A stretch of 64,000 bases of DNA from Sellimonas sp963559135 (lineage in GTDB: Bacteria; Bacillota; Clostridia; Lachnospirales; Lachnospiraceae). This document shows positions 32,484 to 40,914 of the stretch, one piece after another. The notes beneath the pieces were generated by a model, which did no database searches, had not been told where the DNA came from, and saw nothing but the letters and a program-made list of their open reading frames with translations. The stretch is taken from positions 12,529 through 76,528 of the forward strand of contig CAUWJP010000011.1 in assembly GCA_963559135.1 (NCBI GenBank). Direction: 5' to 3'. The first letter of the stretch is position 1. Every line of letters starts with the position of its first letter. A program made the position numbers and the translations under genes.

Positions 32484-32804
32484 CTAATTACCACCAAACA
32501 GAATATCGGAGCCTACAGCCTGCTCTACAGACTTCTTTACCCCTTCGATTCCGGCGCCCGTGTTTCCACTGATTCCAGGAATCTGGATCACGGTCGGCAC
32601 AATTGCATCCTTATATCTGTCTATTTCGTGTTTCAAGACAGCCGCCAGAGCTTCGGTCACATAGATGATCCCTGTTCTTTCCTCTGCCAGCTGTACAAAT
32701 GTCTTCTTTGCCTCCTCCGGGCTGTTTACGGGACAGATGTCAAGACCCAGGGCGGCAAAACCGTAAATGCTGTCATAATCGCCTAATACTGCTATCTTAT
32801 ACAT
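32484..32804 (-). CDS. atpF: V/A-type ATP synthase subunit F
   Basis: A 106-residue stalk subunit with a small Rossmann-like fold: start YKIAVLGDYDSIYGFAALG, then ERTGIIYVTEALA near 45, and a C-terminal helix (GIEGVKKSVEQAVG). It binds subunit D in the rotor. Its ATG overlaps the stop of subunit C by 8 bases, so it is translationally coupled. Confidence 0.92.
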   Translation of the reverse strand: MYKIAVLGDYDSIYGFAALGLDICPVNSPEEAKKTFVQLAEERTGIIYVTEALAAVLKHEIDRYKDAIVPTVIQIPGISGNTGAGIEGVKKSVEQAVGSDILFGGN

Positions 32805-33768
32805 ACATCTCCCTTACCCTTTCCCGGATGGATTCTTCCGGAAGGTCATTTTGCTTTCCGGTCAGTATGATCCTCACCGTTTTTATTTCATTTTCCCGCG
32901 CAAGCAGATATGCTACAACCGGGCCGATCGTAAACGGGTTGTAAAGCTGCGGCCGGATCGTTTCGATAATCCGGTTGTCGCACCAGCACTCAAAAGCGGA
33001 AGCCGACTCTCTCAGAGCCTGAGCCCCTCCCTTATATGCTGTACTCTCCAGATATTCTTCGATTGCATCCATGCCACTTGATGCTGCTTTCATCAACGCG
33101 CTGACGCTGACACTGTCACATTCTGCCATTGCTTTTTTCATAAATTCCATACTTTTTGCGGTCTTCTGTGAACGTACCGCAATCTTGATATCCGCAACCG
33201 CGACTGTGGATTCCGCATACTCCCGGATAATGTTTTCACCGGATCTTTGTCCAGCGGCATAGATGGCCTCCAGCGCCGCCTTGTCAATCATAATATCACA
33301 CAGCTGGCCGTCCTGTGTATGAAGCAGTGTCTCATACGCTTCCCGGGCCGTCGCAGCCATGAAATCCGGAAGTCTTCCGAATTCTTTCTTTTTGACAATA
33401 TCCAGCATTTCTTCTCCGGAAATCTGTGTATCCTTGATAAAAACATCTGATACCGTCTTCCCTGACGCTGCCAGTTTGAGGGCAGCTTTCAGATTCTGGA
33501 ACAAATCTGCATAGGAAATCACATCGAACACAGACGGGTCATCCGCAAGAGAGCGGACTTCCTTCCATGTCTTTTCACGTTCACAAGATAAAATCGCTTC
33601 TGCATCGAGCGGGGTATCCGCATTTCCCCATCCCTTCTCCTGAAGGAGCTGCAGACATTGCTTCTCATCTTTGCAGGCAAGAAGCTGATCTATGACTGCC
33701 TGAGAAAACAGCGATACTTCCATCGCCCTGATCCGCGCAACCGCATAGGTGTATTGATTTTTTGCCAT
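32797..33768 (-). CDS. atpC: V/A-type ATP synthase subunit C
   Basis: A 323-residue funnel-shaped connector that joins the rotor shaft to the membrane ring. The all-helical composition, the FGRLPDFMAATAREAY stretch near 135 and the C-terminal NPFTIGPVVAYLLARENEIK near 275 are family landmarks (V_ATP_synt_C/AC39). It lies in the standard place between E and F and is coupled to F. Confidence 0.92.
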   Translation of the reverse strand: MAKNQYTYAVARIRAMEVSLFSQAVIDQLLACKDEKQCLQLLQEKGWGNADTPLDAEAILSCEREKTWKEVRSLADDPSVFDVISYADLFQNLKAALKLAASGKTVSDVFIKDTQISGEEMLDIVKKKEFGRLPDFMAATAREAYETLLHTQDGQLCDIMIDKAALEAIYAAGQRSGENIIREYAESTVAVADIKIAVRSQKTAKSMEFMKKAMAECDSVSVSALMKAASSGMDAIEEYLESTAYKGGAQALRESASAFECWCDNRIIETIRPQLYNPFTIGPVVAYLLARENEIKTVRIILTGKQNDLPEESIRERVREMYV

Positions 33769-33802
33769 TGGTTAAATCCTCCTTTTCGCGGAATTGCGCC
33801 GT

Positions 33803-34396
33803 CTAAAAAAACAGTACTCTGTTTACCTGATCCTGCAGCTCATCTCTTCTCGCATCAAAGATCGCTCTGAATGAGCAGTTCTCTTCGATTCCGTTGTACA
33901 GAAGGACAAATCCTCCTTCCATGGACTTCGTCTCTTTGGAAACAGTAAGACTGCCACCCTTTTCTTTTGCTATGCGGGCAATCTCCGCCGGAAAATCCTT
34001 CGGCATTCTGGCCAGATCTTTCTCGGAAAACAGAATTTCTCCCTCCTGGGAAAGTACGTATTTTCCAAGCATGGTCCTGATCGTCTCAAAATAGTCTTCC
34101 GGTTCCATAGAGCAGAACTTCTGATAGGCAGCCTCGATCACTTCCGCAATGATCTCCTGCTTTGCAGCCAGAAGCGCTGTACGCCGTTTCTGTTCATCGG
34201 CAGATTTCAGTCTGGTCTGATAATCCAGTACATCTTTTTCCGCTTTCTGCGCGATCGCCTCTGTCTGCTTCTTTGTTTCCTCTGCCGCCTCCTCCCGGAT
34301 GGCATCAGCCTCTTTGGCTGCCTTTGCTTCTTTTTCTTTTGCAAGGGATTGTGCTTCTTCCAGAATCTGGCTTATCATCTTATCTAATCCAGTCAT
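33803..34396 (-). CDS. atpE: V/A-type ATP synthase subunit E
   Basis: A 197-residue peripheral-stalk subunit. The first ~110 residues are a charged coiled coil (KEKEAKAAKEADAIREEA); the rest forms the head-contact domain. The start at 34396 is the ATG preceded by GGAGAG at 7 bases; the TTG at 34402 is unlikely. It pairs with the H/G-type subunit that starts the operon to form the peripheral stalk. Confidence 0.9.
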   Translation of the reverse strand: MTGLDKMISQILEEAQSLAKEKEAKAAKEADAIREEAAEETKKQTEAIAQKAEKDVLDYQTRLKSADEQKRRTALLAAKQEIIAEVIEAAYQKFCSMEPEDYFETIRTMLGKYVLSQEGEILFSEKDLARMPKDFPAEIARIAKEKGGSLTVSKETKSMEGGFVLLYNGIEENCSFRAIFDARRDELQDQVNRVLFF

Positions 34397-34438
34397 TCTC
34401 AAGCTCTCCTTTACTTTTAGATTATCGTCCTTCTACTA

Positions 34439-34915
34439 TTAAACCTGAATTGCTGTAACAGCAAGGATAGAAATCAAAAGTGCAAGGATCGCATAAGTCT
34501 CAACCATGGCCGGGAACAGCATCGCTTTACCGAACTGCTCCGGTTTCTTTGCTACAATTCCAATTGCTGCTGCTGCTGTTTTACCCTGAGACATCGCAGA
34601 AAGAAGTCCAACGATTCCGATCGGGAGGCAGGCTGCAAGAATCAGAAGACCTGTCTTCACATCAATATCCGCAATATTTCCGCCAAGAAGTCCGACTTTA
34701 GAAAGAGTAATAAATCCTACCAGCAGACCATAAATACCCTGTGTACCAGGAAGCAGCTGCATGATCAATACCTTCGCAAATTTGCTCGGGTCCTCAGTAA
34801 CTACTCCTGAAGCCGCCTGTCCGGCAATACCTACACCGATTGCAGATCCGGTTCCTGCAAGAAATACCGCCACTGCTGCACCAAGTAATGCATAAACAAT
34901 TCCTAATTCACTCAT
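34439..34915 (-). CDS. atpK: V/A-type ATP synthase subunit K (rotor ring proteolipid)
   Basis: A 158-residue protein with four membrane helices, i.e. two fused hairpins. The first hairpin carries LLPGTQGIYG (about 53-62) with Gln in place of the carboxylate, and the second carries MVETYAILALL (~138-148) with the ion-binding Glu. The PGTQG plus ETYAIL pair is the sodium-site signature of Enterococcus hirae NtpK as I recall it, so Na+ coupling is likely. The halving of carboxylates per protein is typical of pumping V-type rings. Its start overlaps the end of subunit I by one base. Confidence 0.93.
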   Translation of the reverse strand: MSELGIVYALLGAAVAVFLAGTGSAIGVGIAGQAASGVVTEDPSKFAKVLIMQLLPGTQGIYGLLVGFITLSKVGLLGGNIADIDVKTGLLILAACLPIGIVGLLSAMSQGKTAAAAIGIVAKKPEQFGKAMLFPAMVETYAILALLISILAVTAIQV

Positions 34916-36933
34916 TATTTCGTTTCCTCCTTAATATCTACATATTTTGTATCTGCCTTGAACGGATTGAATGCCCGTCCGCCGCCTTCATAAAACTTGC
35001 CAAAAAACTCGACATACTGAAGTCTGTTTGTGTGGACATAGGCACCAAGCACGTTGATGGCCAGGTTAAATACATGTCCGATAATAAATACAACGATAAA
35101 CAGGATCGCTCCGCCAATTCCGCCCCCTGCCATACTTCCCATCTGGTTGACAACCGATGCGATAACGCCGGTTGCAAGACCAAGTGCCAGAAGACGTGAA
35201 TACGAAAGCACATCACTTAACCAACCCGTAATGTTATACAGATCATAAGCACCGAGCGCGATCCGAAGTCCCGGATTCTTGTTGTTTCGTCCCGACATCA
35301 GCAGGATTCCGACTGCTCCGATAATCGCAAGCGCTTTAGAAAGCATCTGTAAAAACGGCGGGAATACAATCGTCATCTGCGAAATCGAATAGAACAGACT
35401 GCTCGGTAACAGCATCAGGATCAGTCCGATCAGAAGCATAAACCAGAGCACGACATCACAGAAGAAATCCAGATACTTTTTATCTCTGATATACATATAC
35501 CCTTTGAGTCCAAGTCCTGTAAACAGGTGGATGAGTCCAAGCAGCATGGAGAAGATCAGAAGTCTCATCGGATCGTCCAGAGGCACAAACCATAATGCCG
35601 GTATCGTGATTTCATGTCCGAAGAACACTCTTGAAACCACTGTCACCACATCTCCGAAATATCCTCCGAATAAAATTCCCCATACAAGTGTGGAAATTCC
35701 ACAGTACATGAACATCCGCAGGGACTTCGCCATACTTTCCGACATCCTCGGAAATTTCTTTAAAAGTACTTGGCAGGCCACTGCCATGATCAGTCCGTAA
35801 GCCGCATCGGAAAGCATCATTCCGAACAGAACGACATAAAATACAAACATGATCTTTGACGGATCGATCTCGCCTTTTGCCGGAAGGCCGAAAGATGCGA
35901 GTACTCCTTCTACAGATCCGGATGCCTTTCCGTTTTCCAGAAGCACCGGCGCTTCCTCTTCTTTATCCAGATCCTGCACCTCAACAAACAGATTGTAGGT
36001 TGCATCCAGATATCCTGATACTTTTCCTGCCAGTTTCGCCGGAATATATCCACTTAAGATAAAGGCCTGTTTTGTCTGAGGCATCTCCGCAAGCGCTTCG
36101 TAACGCTGAACTTTCATACGATAATAGTCGGAAAGAAGTCTCATGGAACTGCGCTCACCGCTTCTTTTCTGGATTTCATCTGTGAATCCTTTCATTTCCA
36201 CGCTGATGACCTTGATTCTTTCAGCCATCTTTTCCATTTCTTTTGCCGGAATTCCAGATGGTACATTCACCGGTTTTGCAAATCCGACAGCTCTCAGAGC
36301 CTCTTCCAGACGATCCGCCTCTTCCCGCAGGCAAACCGCCGTCAGACACGTCTGATCTTTATCCTGCGATACAATTTCGATATCTGCCGCTGCCAGATCC
36401 GGTGCATATTCTGCGATCTGAGCCGCAATCTCATCCAGCGTGATCACACTTCCGATACTTCCAATGAAGACTCTGGTCTTTCTTGTTCCTTCGTAATTCA
36501 TCGGAATACCCAACGCAAGCCACGGCTTCAATACCTCCTGCTGGGCCTGCAGCTTAACTGTCTCCGCAATCGCCTCGGACTCTTTTTTACGAAGAGCAAG
36601 AATCTCTGCGGCAGTCTCAAGAATGCGCTCTCTGTTTTCTGCAGTTTCAGCATATTCTTCCTGCTCCACCAGTTTTTTCCCTTCCAGCGAAGAAAACATG
36701 GAGGTCTTTTCCGGAACTTTCTCCTGCAGGATATCAAGTGCCTGTTCCAGAACAGAAATGTTTTTCTCAAATTTCTGTCTCTCTTCGAGTGTGTCCATCT
36801 TCGTAAGTCCGTCCGTCTGAGCTTTTGAAGTCTCAATCTCAATTGCCCCGAAACTCTGGAGATCCTTCAGTATTGCCTTTCGGTCTTTTTTCAAAGCGCA
36901 GATACTAATTCGCTGCATCTGCAATACTGACAT
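34915..36933 (-). CDS. atpI: V/A-type ATP synthase subunit I
   Basis: A 672-residue stator subunit. The cytoplasmic half (1-~345) is coiled coil, beginning LQMQRISICALKKDRKAIL. The membrane half has about seven spans; the ion path arginine is expected in the helix with YSRLLALGLATGVIASVVNQMG near 580, where the SR pair matches the family. The C-terminal YVHTNRLQYVEFFGKFYEGGGRAF is characteristic. The start has AAAGGGGGAA upstream. The one-base overlap with subunit K indicates coupling. Confidence 0.93.
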   Translation of the reverse strand: MSVLQMQRISICALKKDRKAILKDLQSFGAIEIETSKAQTDGLTKMDTLEERQKFEKNISVLEQALDILQEKVPEKTSMFSSLEGKKLVEQEEYAETAENRERILETAAEILALRKKESEAIAETVKLQAQQEVLKPWLALGIPMNYEGTRKTRVFIGSIGSVITLDEIAAQIAEYAPDLAAADIEIVSQDKDQTCLTAVCLREEADRLEEALRAVGFAKPVNVPSGIPAKEMEKMAERIKVISVEMKGFTDEIQKRSGERSSMRLLSDYYRMKVQRYEALAEMPQTKQAFILSGYIPAKLAGKVSGYLDATYNLFVEVQDLDKEEEAPVLLENGKASGSVEGVLASFGLPAKGEIDPSKIMFVFYVVLFGMMLSDAAYGLIMAVACQVLLKKFPRMSESMAKSLRMFMYCGISTLVWGILFGGYFGDVVTVVSRVFFGHEITIPALWFVPLDDPMRLLIFSMLLGLIHLFTGLGLKGYMYIRDKKYLDFFCDVVLWFMLLIGLILMLLPSSLFYSISQMTIVFPPFLQMLSKALAIIGAVGILLMSGRNNKNPGLRIALGAYDLYNITGWLSDVLSYSRLLALGLATGVIASVVNQMGSMAGGGIGGAILFIVVFIIGHVFNLAINVLGAYVHTNRLQYVEFFGKFYEGGGRAFNPFKADTKYVDIKEETK

Positions 36934-36963
36934 ACGAAAATTCCCCCTTTCTTTTGGGATGCA

Positions 36964-37272
36964 CTAGCGCAGATTTGCTATCACCGCTTCCACCGCCTGT
37001 GCTTCCTTTTGTTTTGCGACCGCCTTCAATGCCTCTACTTCTTTTGAAATCTCCGCTTCAAAAGTCGCTTCCCCTTCTCTGGCATCCTCTGAGACGGCAT
37101 CTAACTTTTTCTTTGCTGCCGCTTTCGCTTCACTGACAGCAGCTTCCCGCTTCTTCTCTGCCTCTCGCTTCGCCTTTGCAAGCATCTCTTCTGCTTTTTC
37201 ATCAGCTTTTTTTACGATGGCATCCGCTTTTGCCTCGGCATCTGTTATTGCCTGAATTGTGTCTTGTATCAC
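36964..37272 (-). CDS. atpH: V/A-type ATP synthase subunit H/G (peripheral stalk)
   Basis: A ~102-residue protein that is almost wholly an alanine-lysine-glutamate coiled coil (DAEAKADAIVKKADEKAEEM...), as expected for the short peripheral-stalk partner of subunit E. It is the first gene of the operon. The start is uncertain: the GTG at 37272 has GGTGAG 6 bases upstream and gives VIQDTIQAITDAE; the ATG at 37308 lacks an SD. It lies about 45 bases from a good promoter. Confidence 0.82.
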   Translation of the reverse strand: MIQDTIQAITDAEAKADAIVKKADEKAEEMLAKAKREAEKKREAAVSEAKAAAKKKLDAVSEDAREGEATFEAEISKEVEALKAVAKQKEAQAVEAVIANLR

Positions 37273-37316
37273 CTTCTCACCACCTTTATCTATAAATCTC
37301 TGCCCCATATAGGTTT

Positions 37317-37345
37317 ATCTTATCATAAAATTTTTTAAACTGCAA
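37317..37345 (-). promoter_or_regulatory. Promoter of the V-ATPase operon
   Basis: Minus-strand TTGCAG (37340-37345), 17-base spacer, TAAGAT (37317-37322). It is the only good promoter seen before the nine ATPase genes. Confidence 0.6.
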
Positions 37346-37716
37346 TTTTTTTAATGTGCAATTCCGATAACGAAAAAGTTCCTTTTCTTCTTATTATAAT
37401 GCAATTTGCACAAACGAAACTATTTGTAACTTTTCCGCCCTATATTTTACTTATTGATGATTCTTTTGAAACATCTTGTATCTAAATATTTTATCTATGA
37501 TAGAAAAAAACTATCTCAAATTTGTTATTTTTTTCTCAATGAGGGTCGTTTTTTTCGTACTTCAGTCTATAAAAATGCATTTTCAAAAATTTTATCCTGT
37601 TTTGGAGTTTTTTATGAAAGAGAATCTTTCATCTGTAACGTGATGTGTCATTAGAGTTCCGCAAAAGCAGCCTGCATCAGGCAGAGCCGCCTTTGCGAAG
37701 ATAAGATATCTTTTGT
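37346..37716. other. AT-rich intergenic region with an imperfect hairpin
   Basis: No gene is supported here. A 66-codon plus-strand frame (37454-37654) has no SD and low-complexity content. An imperfect hairpin at about 37655-37697 (CGCAAAGGCGGCTCTGCC with its partner) lies just after trmL on the minus strand, without a T-tract; it may act as a weak terminator. Nothing else is seen. Confidence 0.5.
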
Positions 37717-38214
37717 TTATGCTTTCCAGTCCAGTCTATGCAGATGTCCTTCCAAATTCATTCCTGCAAATCCGTTCTGGCGGAGCGCCTCGTACAAAAC
37801 AATGGCTGCCGAGTTGCCAAGATTCAAGGAGCGGATATCCCCAATCATAGGAATCCGAATACAGGTATCCTCATAATCGATAAGGATTTCTTCTGGAATT
37901 CCGGCGCTTTCTTTTCCGAACATGATATAGCAGTCCGGCTCATAGTGGACTTCCGTGTAAATCTGATGCGCCTTTGTCGTGGCCATATAGATCTTGGCTC
38001 CTGGATTCTGCTCCAGAAAATCCTGAAAATCAATATAGGTCCGGACATCCAGCTGCTCCCAGTAGTCCATTCCGGCCCGTTTTAAGTTTTTCTCTGTCAG
38101 GCGGAAACCAAGGGGCTCAATCAGGTGAAGCCTTGCGCCCGCTGCTACACAGGTCCGCCCTATGTTTCCGGTATTTGCCGGAATTTCCGGCTCATGAAGC
38201 ACAATATTCAGCAT
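37717..38214 (-). CDS. trmL: tRNA (cytidine(34)-2'-O)-methyltransferase, TrmL type
   Basis: A 165-residue single-domain SPOUT enzyme. It has the family start LNIVLHEPEIPANTGNIGRT (motif 1), MFGKESAGIPEEI near 97 (motif 2) and IRSLNLGNSAAIVLYEALRQ near 127 (motif 3), and lacks an N-terminal RNA-binding domain, as TrmL does. It methylates the wobble ribose of leucine tRNAs using SAM. It lies 39 bases after the aminotransferase gene and could be the last gene of that operon. Confidence 0.9.
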   Translation of the reverse strand: MLNIVLHEPEIPANTGNIGRTCVAAGARLHLIEPLGFRLTEKNLKRAGMDYWEQLDVRTYIDFQDFLEQNPGAKIYMATTKAHQIYTEVHYEPDCYIMFGKESAGIPEEILIDYEDTCIRIPMIGDIRSLNLGNSAAIVLYEALRQNGFAGMNLEGHLHRLDWKA

Positions 38215-38253
38215 GTTATTCCTCCCCGCACATGCTGTCCTAACATGACAGCA

Positions 38254-39429
38254 TCATGCTTTCTTCTGATTTCTAAGCTTTGTGATAAAGTTTTCCAGAC
38301 GTCCGATTGCAACTTTCAGGTCATCCAGCGAATACGCATAGGAAATTCGCAAAAATCCTTCACCGCAGTCTCCAAATGCTGTACCAGGTACGACAGCCAC
38401 CTTCTCTTCTTCCAGAAAACGGGTGGCAAATTCTTCCGAAGTCATGCCAAATTCCTGAATGCTCGGGAAGATGTAGAACGCTCCCTCCGGCTCAAAGCAT
38501 TGCAGCCCCATCCGCTGAAATTCATGCAGAAGATATCGTCTTCTCTGATTGTAAGCCTTTCTCATCTCCTGAACTTCATCCTCACAGTTTCTTAATCCTT
38601 CCACAGCCGCATACTGGCTGTTGGTCGGTGCGCACATAATAGCATACTGATGGATCTTTAACATCTGTTCAAGAATCACTGCTGGCCCGCACGCATATCC
38701 GAGCCGCCATCCTGTCATGGCAAATCCTTTGGAGAAACCATTAATCACAATCGTTCTTTCTCTCATTCCAGGGAACGCTGCAATGGAGACATGCTCCGTT
38801 CCATACGTCAGTTCCGAATAAATTTCATCAGAGATTACAAAGAGATCATGCTCCACGACCGCTTCTGCAATCGGCTCCAGATCCTCCTTTGTCATAATGG
38901 ATCCCGTCGGATTATTCGGAAATGGAAGTACAAGAATCTTCGTCTTATCCGTAATCTTTGCTTCCAGATCTTCCCTTGTCAGTTTAAATTTATTCTTCTC
39001 CTGCAGCGGGATCACTACCGGTACTCCGTCCGCCAGCACTGCGCACGGCAGATAGGAGACATAACTCGGCTGTGGAATCAGTACCTCATCCCCTGGATTT
39101 AGCATGGCACGCATGGCAATATCAATTCCTTCGCTCCCTCCGACTGTCACAATGATCTCGGATGCAGGATTGTAGGAAACCTGAATCTTCCGCTCCAGAT
39201 ATTTTGAAATTTCTTCTTTTAAGTCTTTCAGCCCGGCATTGGAAGTATAGAACGTCCGTCCTCTTTCCAGGGAATAAATTCCCTCTTCGCGGATTCTCCA
39301 CGGTGTATCAAAATCCGGCTCGCCGACTCCCAGGGAAATCGCATCCTTCATCTCATTTACAATGTCAAAAAACTTCCGGATGCCGGACGGCTGTATATTT
39401 ACAATCTTATCGGATAATGGATTTCTCAT
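38254..39429 (-). CDS. Class I/II pyridoxal-phosphate aminotransferase
   Basis: A 391-residue fold-type I enzyme. Substrate and cofactor motifs: LGVGEPDFDTPW near 33-44, FPNNPTGS near 175, and the PLP lysine in INGFSKGFAMTGWRLGY near 232-248. The closest named relatives are aspartate or aromatic aminotransferases of the PatA/AspB group; the amino-acid specificity is not readable. It starts on the last base of the Lrp-type regulator gene, so the regulator may control or sense its product. Confidence 0.88.
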   Translation of the reverse strand: MRNPLSDKIVNIQPSGIRKFFDIVNEMKDAISLGVGEPDFDTPWRIREEGIYSLERGRTFYTSNAGLKDLKEEISKYLERKIQVSYNPASEIIVTVGGSEGIDIAMRAMLNPGDEVLIPQPSYVSYLPCAVLADGVPVVIPLQEKNKFKLTREDLEAKITDKTKILVLPFPNNPTGSIMTKEDLEPIAEAVVEHDLFVISDEIYSELTYGTEHVSIAAFPGMRERTIVINGFSKGFAMTGWRLGYACGPAVILEQMLKIHQYAIMCAPTNSQYAAVEGLRNCEDEVQEMRKAYNQRRRYLLHEFQRMGLQCFEPEGAFYIFPSIQEFGMTSEEFATRFLEEEKVAVVPGTAFGDCGEGFLRISYAYSLDDLKVAIGRLENFITKLRNQKKA

Positions 39430-39917
39430 TACGGCATCACCAACATCCTTTCTGCCTTCTTCTGAGGCGTAAGAATCGTTCCGTGGTCCTTATATTTCTT
39501 TAAAATGAAATGGGTAGCCGTGGAAAGCACCGGTTCAATCGGAGAAAGTTTCTCTGATACAAACCTGGATACTTCCTTGAGTGTCTTTCCTTCCAGAATA
39601 ATCAGGAAGTCATACGCCCCTGAAATAAGATAGACTGCCGTAACCTCCGGGAAATTATAGATCCGCTCCGCAATCCGGTCAAACCCCAGATCTCTCTGCG
39701 GTGTCACCCGAACTTCAATCAGGGCGGTTACAGACTCTTCTCCTGTCTTATCCCAGTCAATCAATGTGTGGTAGCCGCAGATGATCTTTTCCTTCTCCAT
39801 ATCTGCAATCTCATTTGCAATCGTTGCCTCATCTGTTCCGAGAAGCACTGCCAGCTCACCTAAATCCACGCGGCTGTTCTTTTCCAGGTAACGCAATATT
39901 TCCGTTCTCATATTCAT
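39429..39917 (-). CDS. Lrp/AsnC family transcriptional regulator
   Basis: A 162-residue regulator with an N-terminal helix-turn-helix (EILRYLEKNSRVDLGELAVLL...) and a C-terminal RAM domain with VTAVYLISGAYDFLIILEG near 100. The start at 39917 is chosen for AGGAGG 8 bases upstream; the longer frame to 39992 runs back into the upstream gene. It overlaps the aminotransferase gene by one base and follows the AIR-synthase-like gene by one base, an arrangement that argues for a co-regulated amino-acid pathway. Effector unknown. Confidence 0.87.
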   Translation of the reverse strand: MNMRTEILRYLEKNSRVDLGELAVLLGTDEATIANEIADMEKEKIICGYHTLIDWDKTGEESVTALIEVRVTPQRDLGFDRIAERIYNFPEVTAVYLISGAYDFLIILEGKTLKEVSRFVSEKLSPIEPVLSTATHFILKKYKDHGTILTPQKKAERMLVMP

Positions 39918-39918
39918 C

Positions 39919-40902
39919 TTATTTTCCTCCTTTACAGATCCGAAACCACTCATCCTCAGCCGGACGGTCTGTACACCGTCTTTCCTCCCCATTGAGAATG
40001 ATTTTATCCTTTCCTGCTTTCATCTTTCCGATGACAGACGCCATAATCTGGTCTCGTCTACAATTCTCAACAAAACCACGTCCATCTTCAAGAACAATAA
40101 GCAGACATCCTCCCGATGCCATCTGATATGGATTCAGCCGGAAAAGCTCGCAGATCTCGATGATATCCTGGCGCACCGGAAATGTTTTCAAATCCACCTC
40201 ATATCCCATTTTCGTCTCTTCTGCCAGTTCCCACAGAGCTCCAAATACTCCGCCGTCTGTCACTGGCTTGATAAAATCTGCATGATATTCTGCTGCTTTT
40301 CTAACTGCTTTTTCTGCAAACAGAGTTCCCCTGGAATCCAGAAGTTTCTGCAAAAACACCGGCACAAACCGCCCCCTGATTTCCTCCTCTTTTTCGCTGA
40401 GGATCCGAAGGCTCCCTTCCAGAGCAATCGGGTTGACAAGAACCAGATCTTTTCCGTCATAAGATTTTTCCGGTTCTTCTTCCCTGATTTCACTCTTTCC
40501 GAATCCGGTGACCGACACAATAAATACTTCTGCATCAGGACATACTTCCGTCAATACATTCAGAATCTGAAATTCCTGCTCTTTAGCCGTTTCTTTTAGA
40601 CTCTCCGTCATTTCCTTTATGGATTCTTCCTCTGTCTGCTCCGGCACGAGGACGGACACCCTTACCCCAAACGGATGCCCGCCCTCCGCGGCGACAGCCG
40701 TCACCGCCCTGGCCGCAGCATAGACAAAAAGATCCTTCTCTCTTCCGGTCATGAGAATCTCCGAAACCACCAGTTCCTCCGCACCAAGCGGTATTTTCGT
40801 ACAGCGCTTCCAGCTGTACGGCGAAAGTGCCGGATGATCATCTTTTAATTTTCTATATACAGACCTCTGATAAGCAGCCTGTGTCAAAATCCCTTTTCTC
40901 AT
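39919..40902 (-). CDS. AIR synthase-related (PurM/HypE/ThiL fold) protein
   Basis: A 327-residue protein resembling the AIR synthase family in overall plan: an N-terminal domain with LVVSEILMTGREKDL and AVTAVAAEGGHPFGVRVSV, and a C-terminal domain with FIKPVTDGGVFGALWEL and NPYQMASGGCLLIVLEDG. The C-terminal motifs resemble HypE and ThiL, but the usual N-terminal ATP-binding GxGDD-type motif is missing, so it may not be catalytic in the known way. No hydrogenase or thiamin genes are nearby. It precedes the Lrp regulator by one base. Function unknown. Confidence 0.65.
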   Translation of the reverse strand: MRKGILTQAAYQRSVYRKLKDDHPALSPYSWKRCTKIPLGAEELVVSEILMTGREKDLFVYAAARAVTAVAAEGGHPFGVRVSVLVPEQTEEESIKEMTESLKETAKEQEFQILNVLTEVCPDAEVFIVSVTGFGKSEIREEEPEKSYDGKDLVLVNPIALEGSLRILSEKEEEIRGRFVPVFLQKLLDSRGTLFAEKAVRKAAEYHADFIKPVTDGGVFGALWELAEETKMGYEVDLKTFPVRQDIIEICELFRLNPYQMASGGCLLIVLEDGRGFVENCRRDQIMASVIGKMKAGKDKIILNGEERRCTDRPAEDEWFRICKGGK

Positions 40903-40914
40903 CTTTCCTGTCCT

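Noticed and set aside
37454..37654. 66-codon plus-strand frame in the AT-rich gap after the ATPase operon
   Set aside because: No SD, low complexity, no conserved motif.
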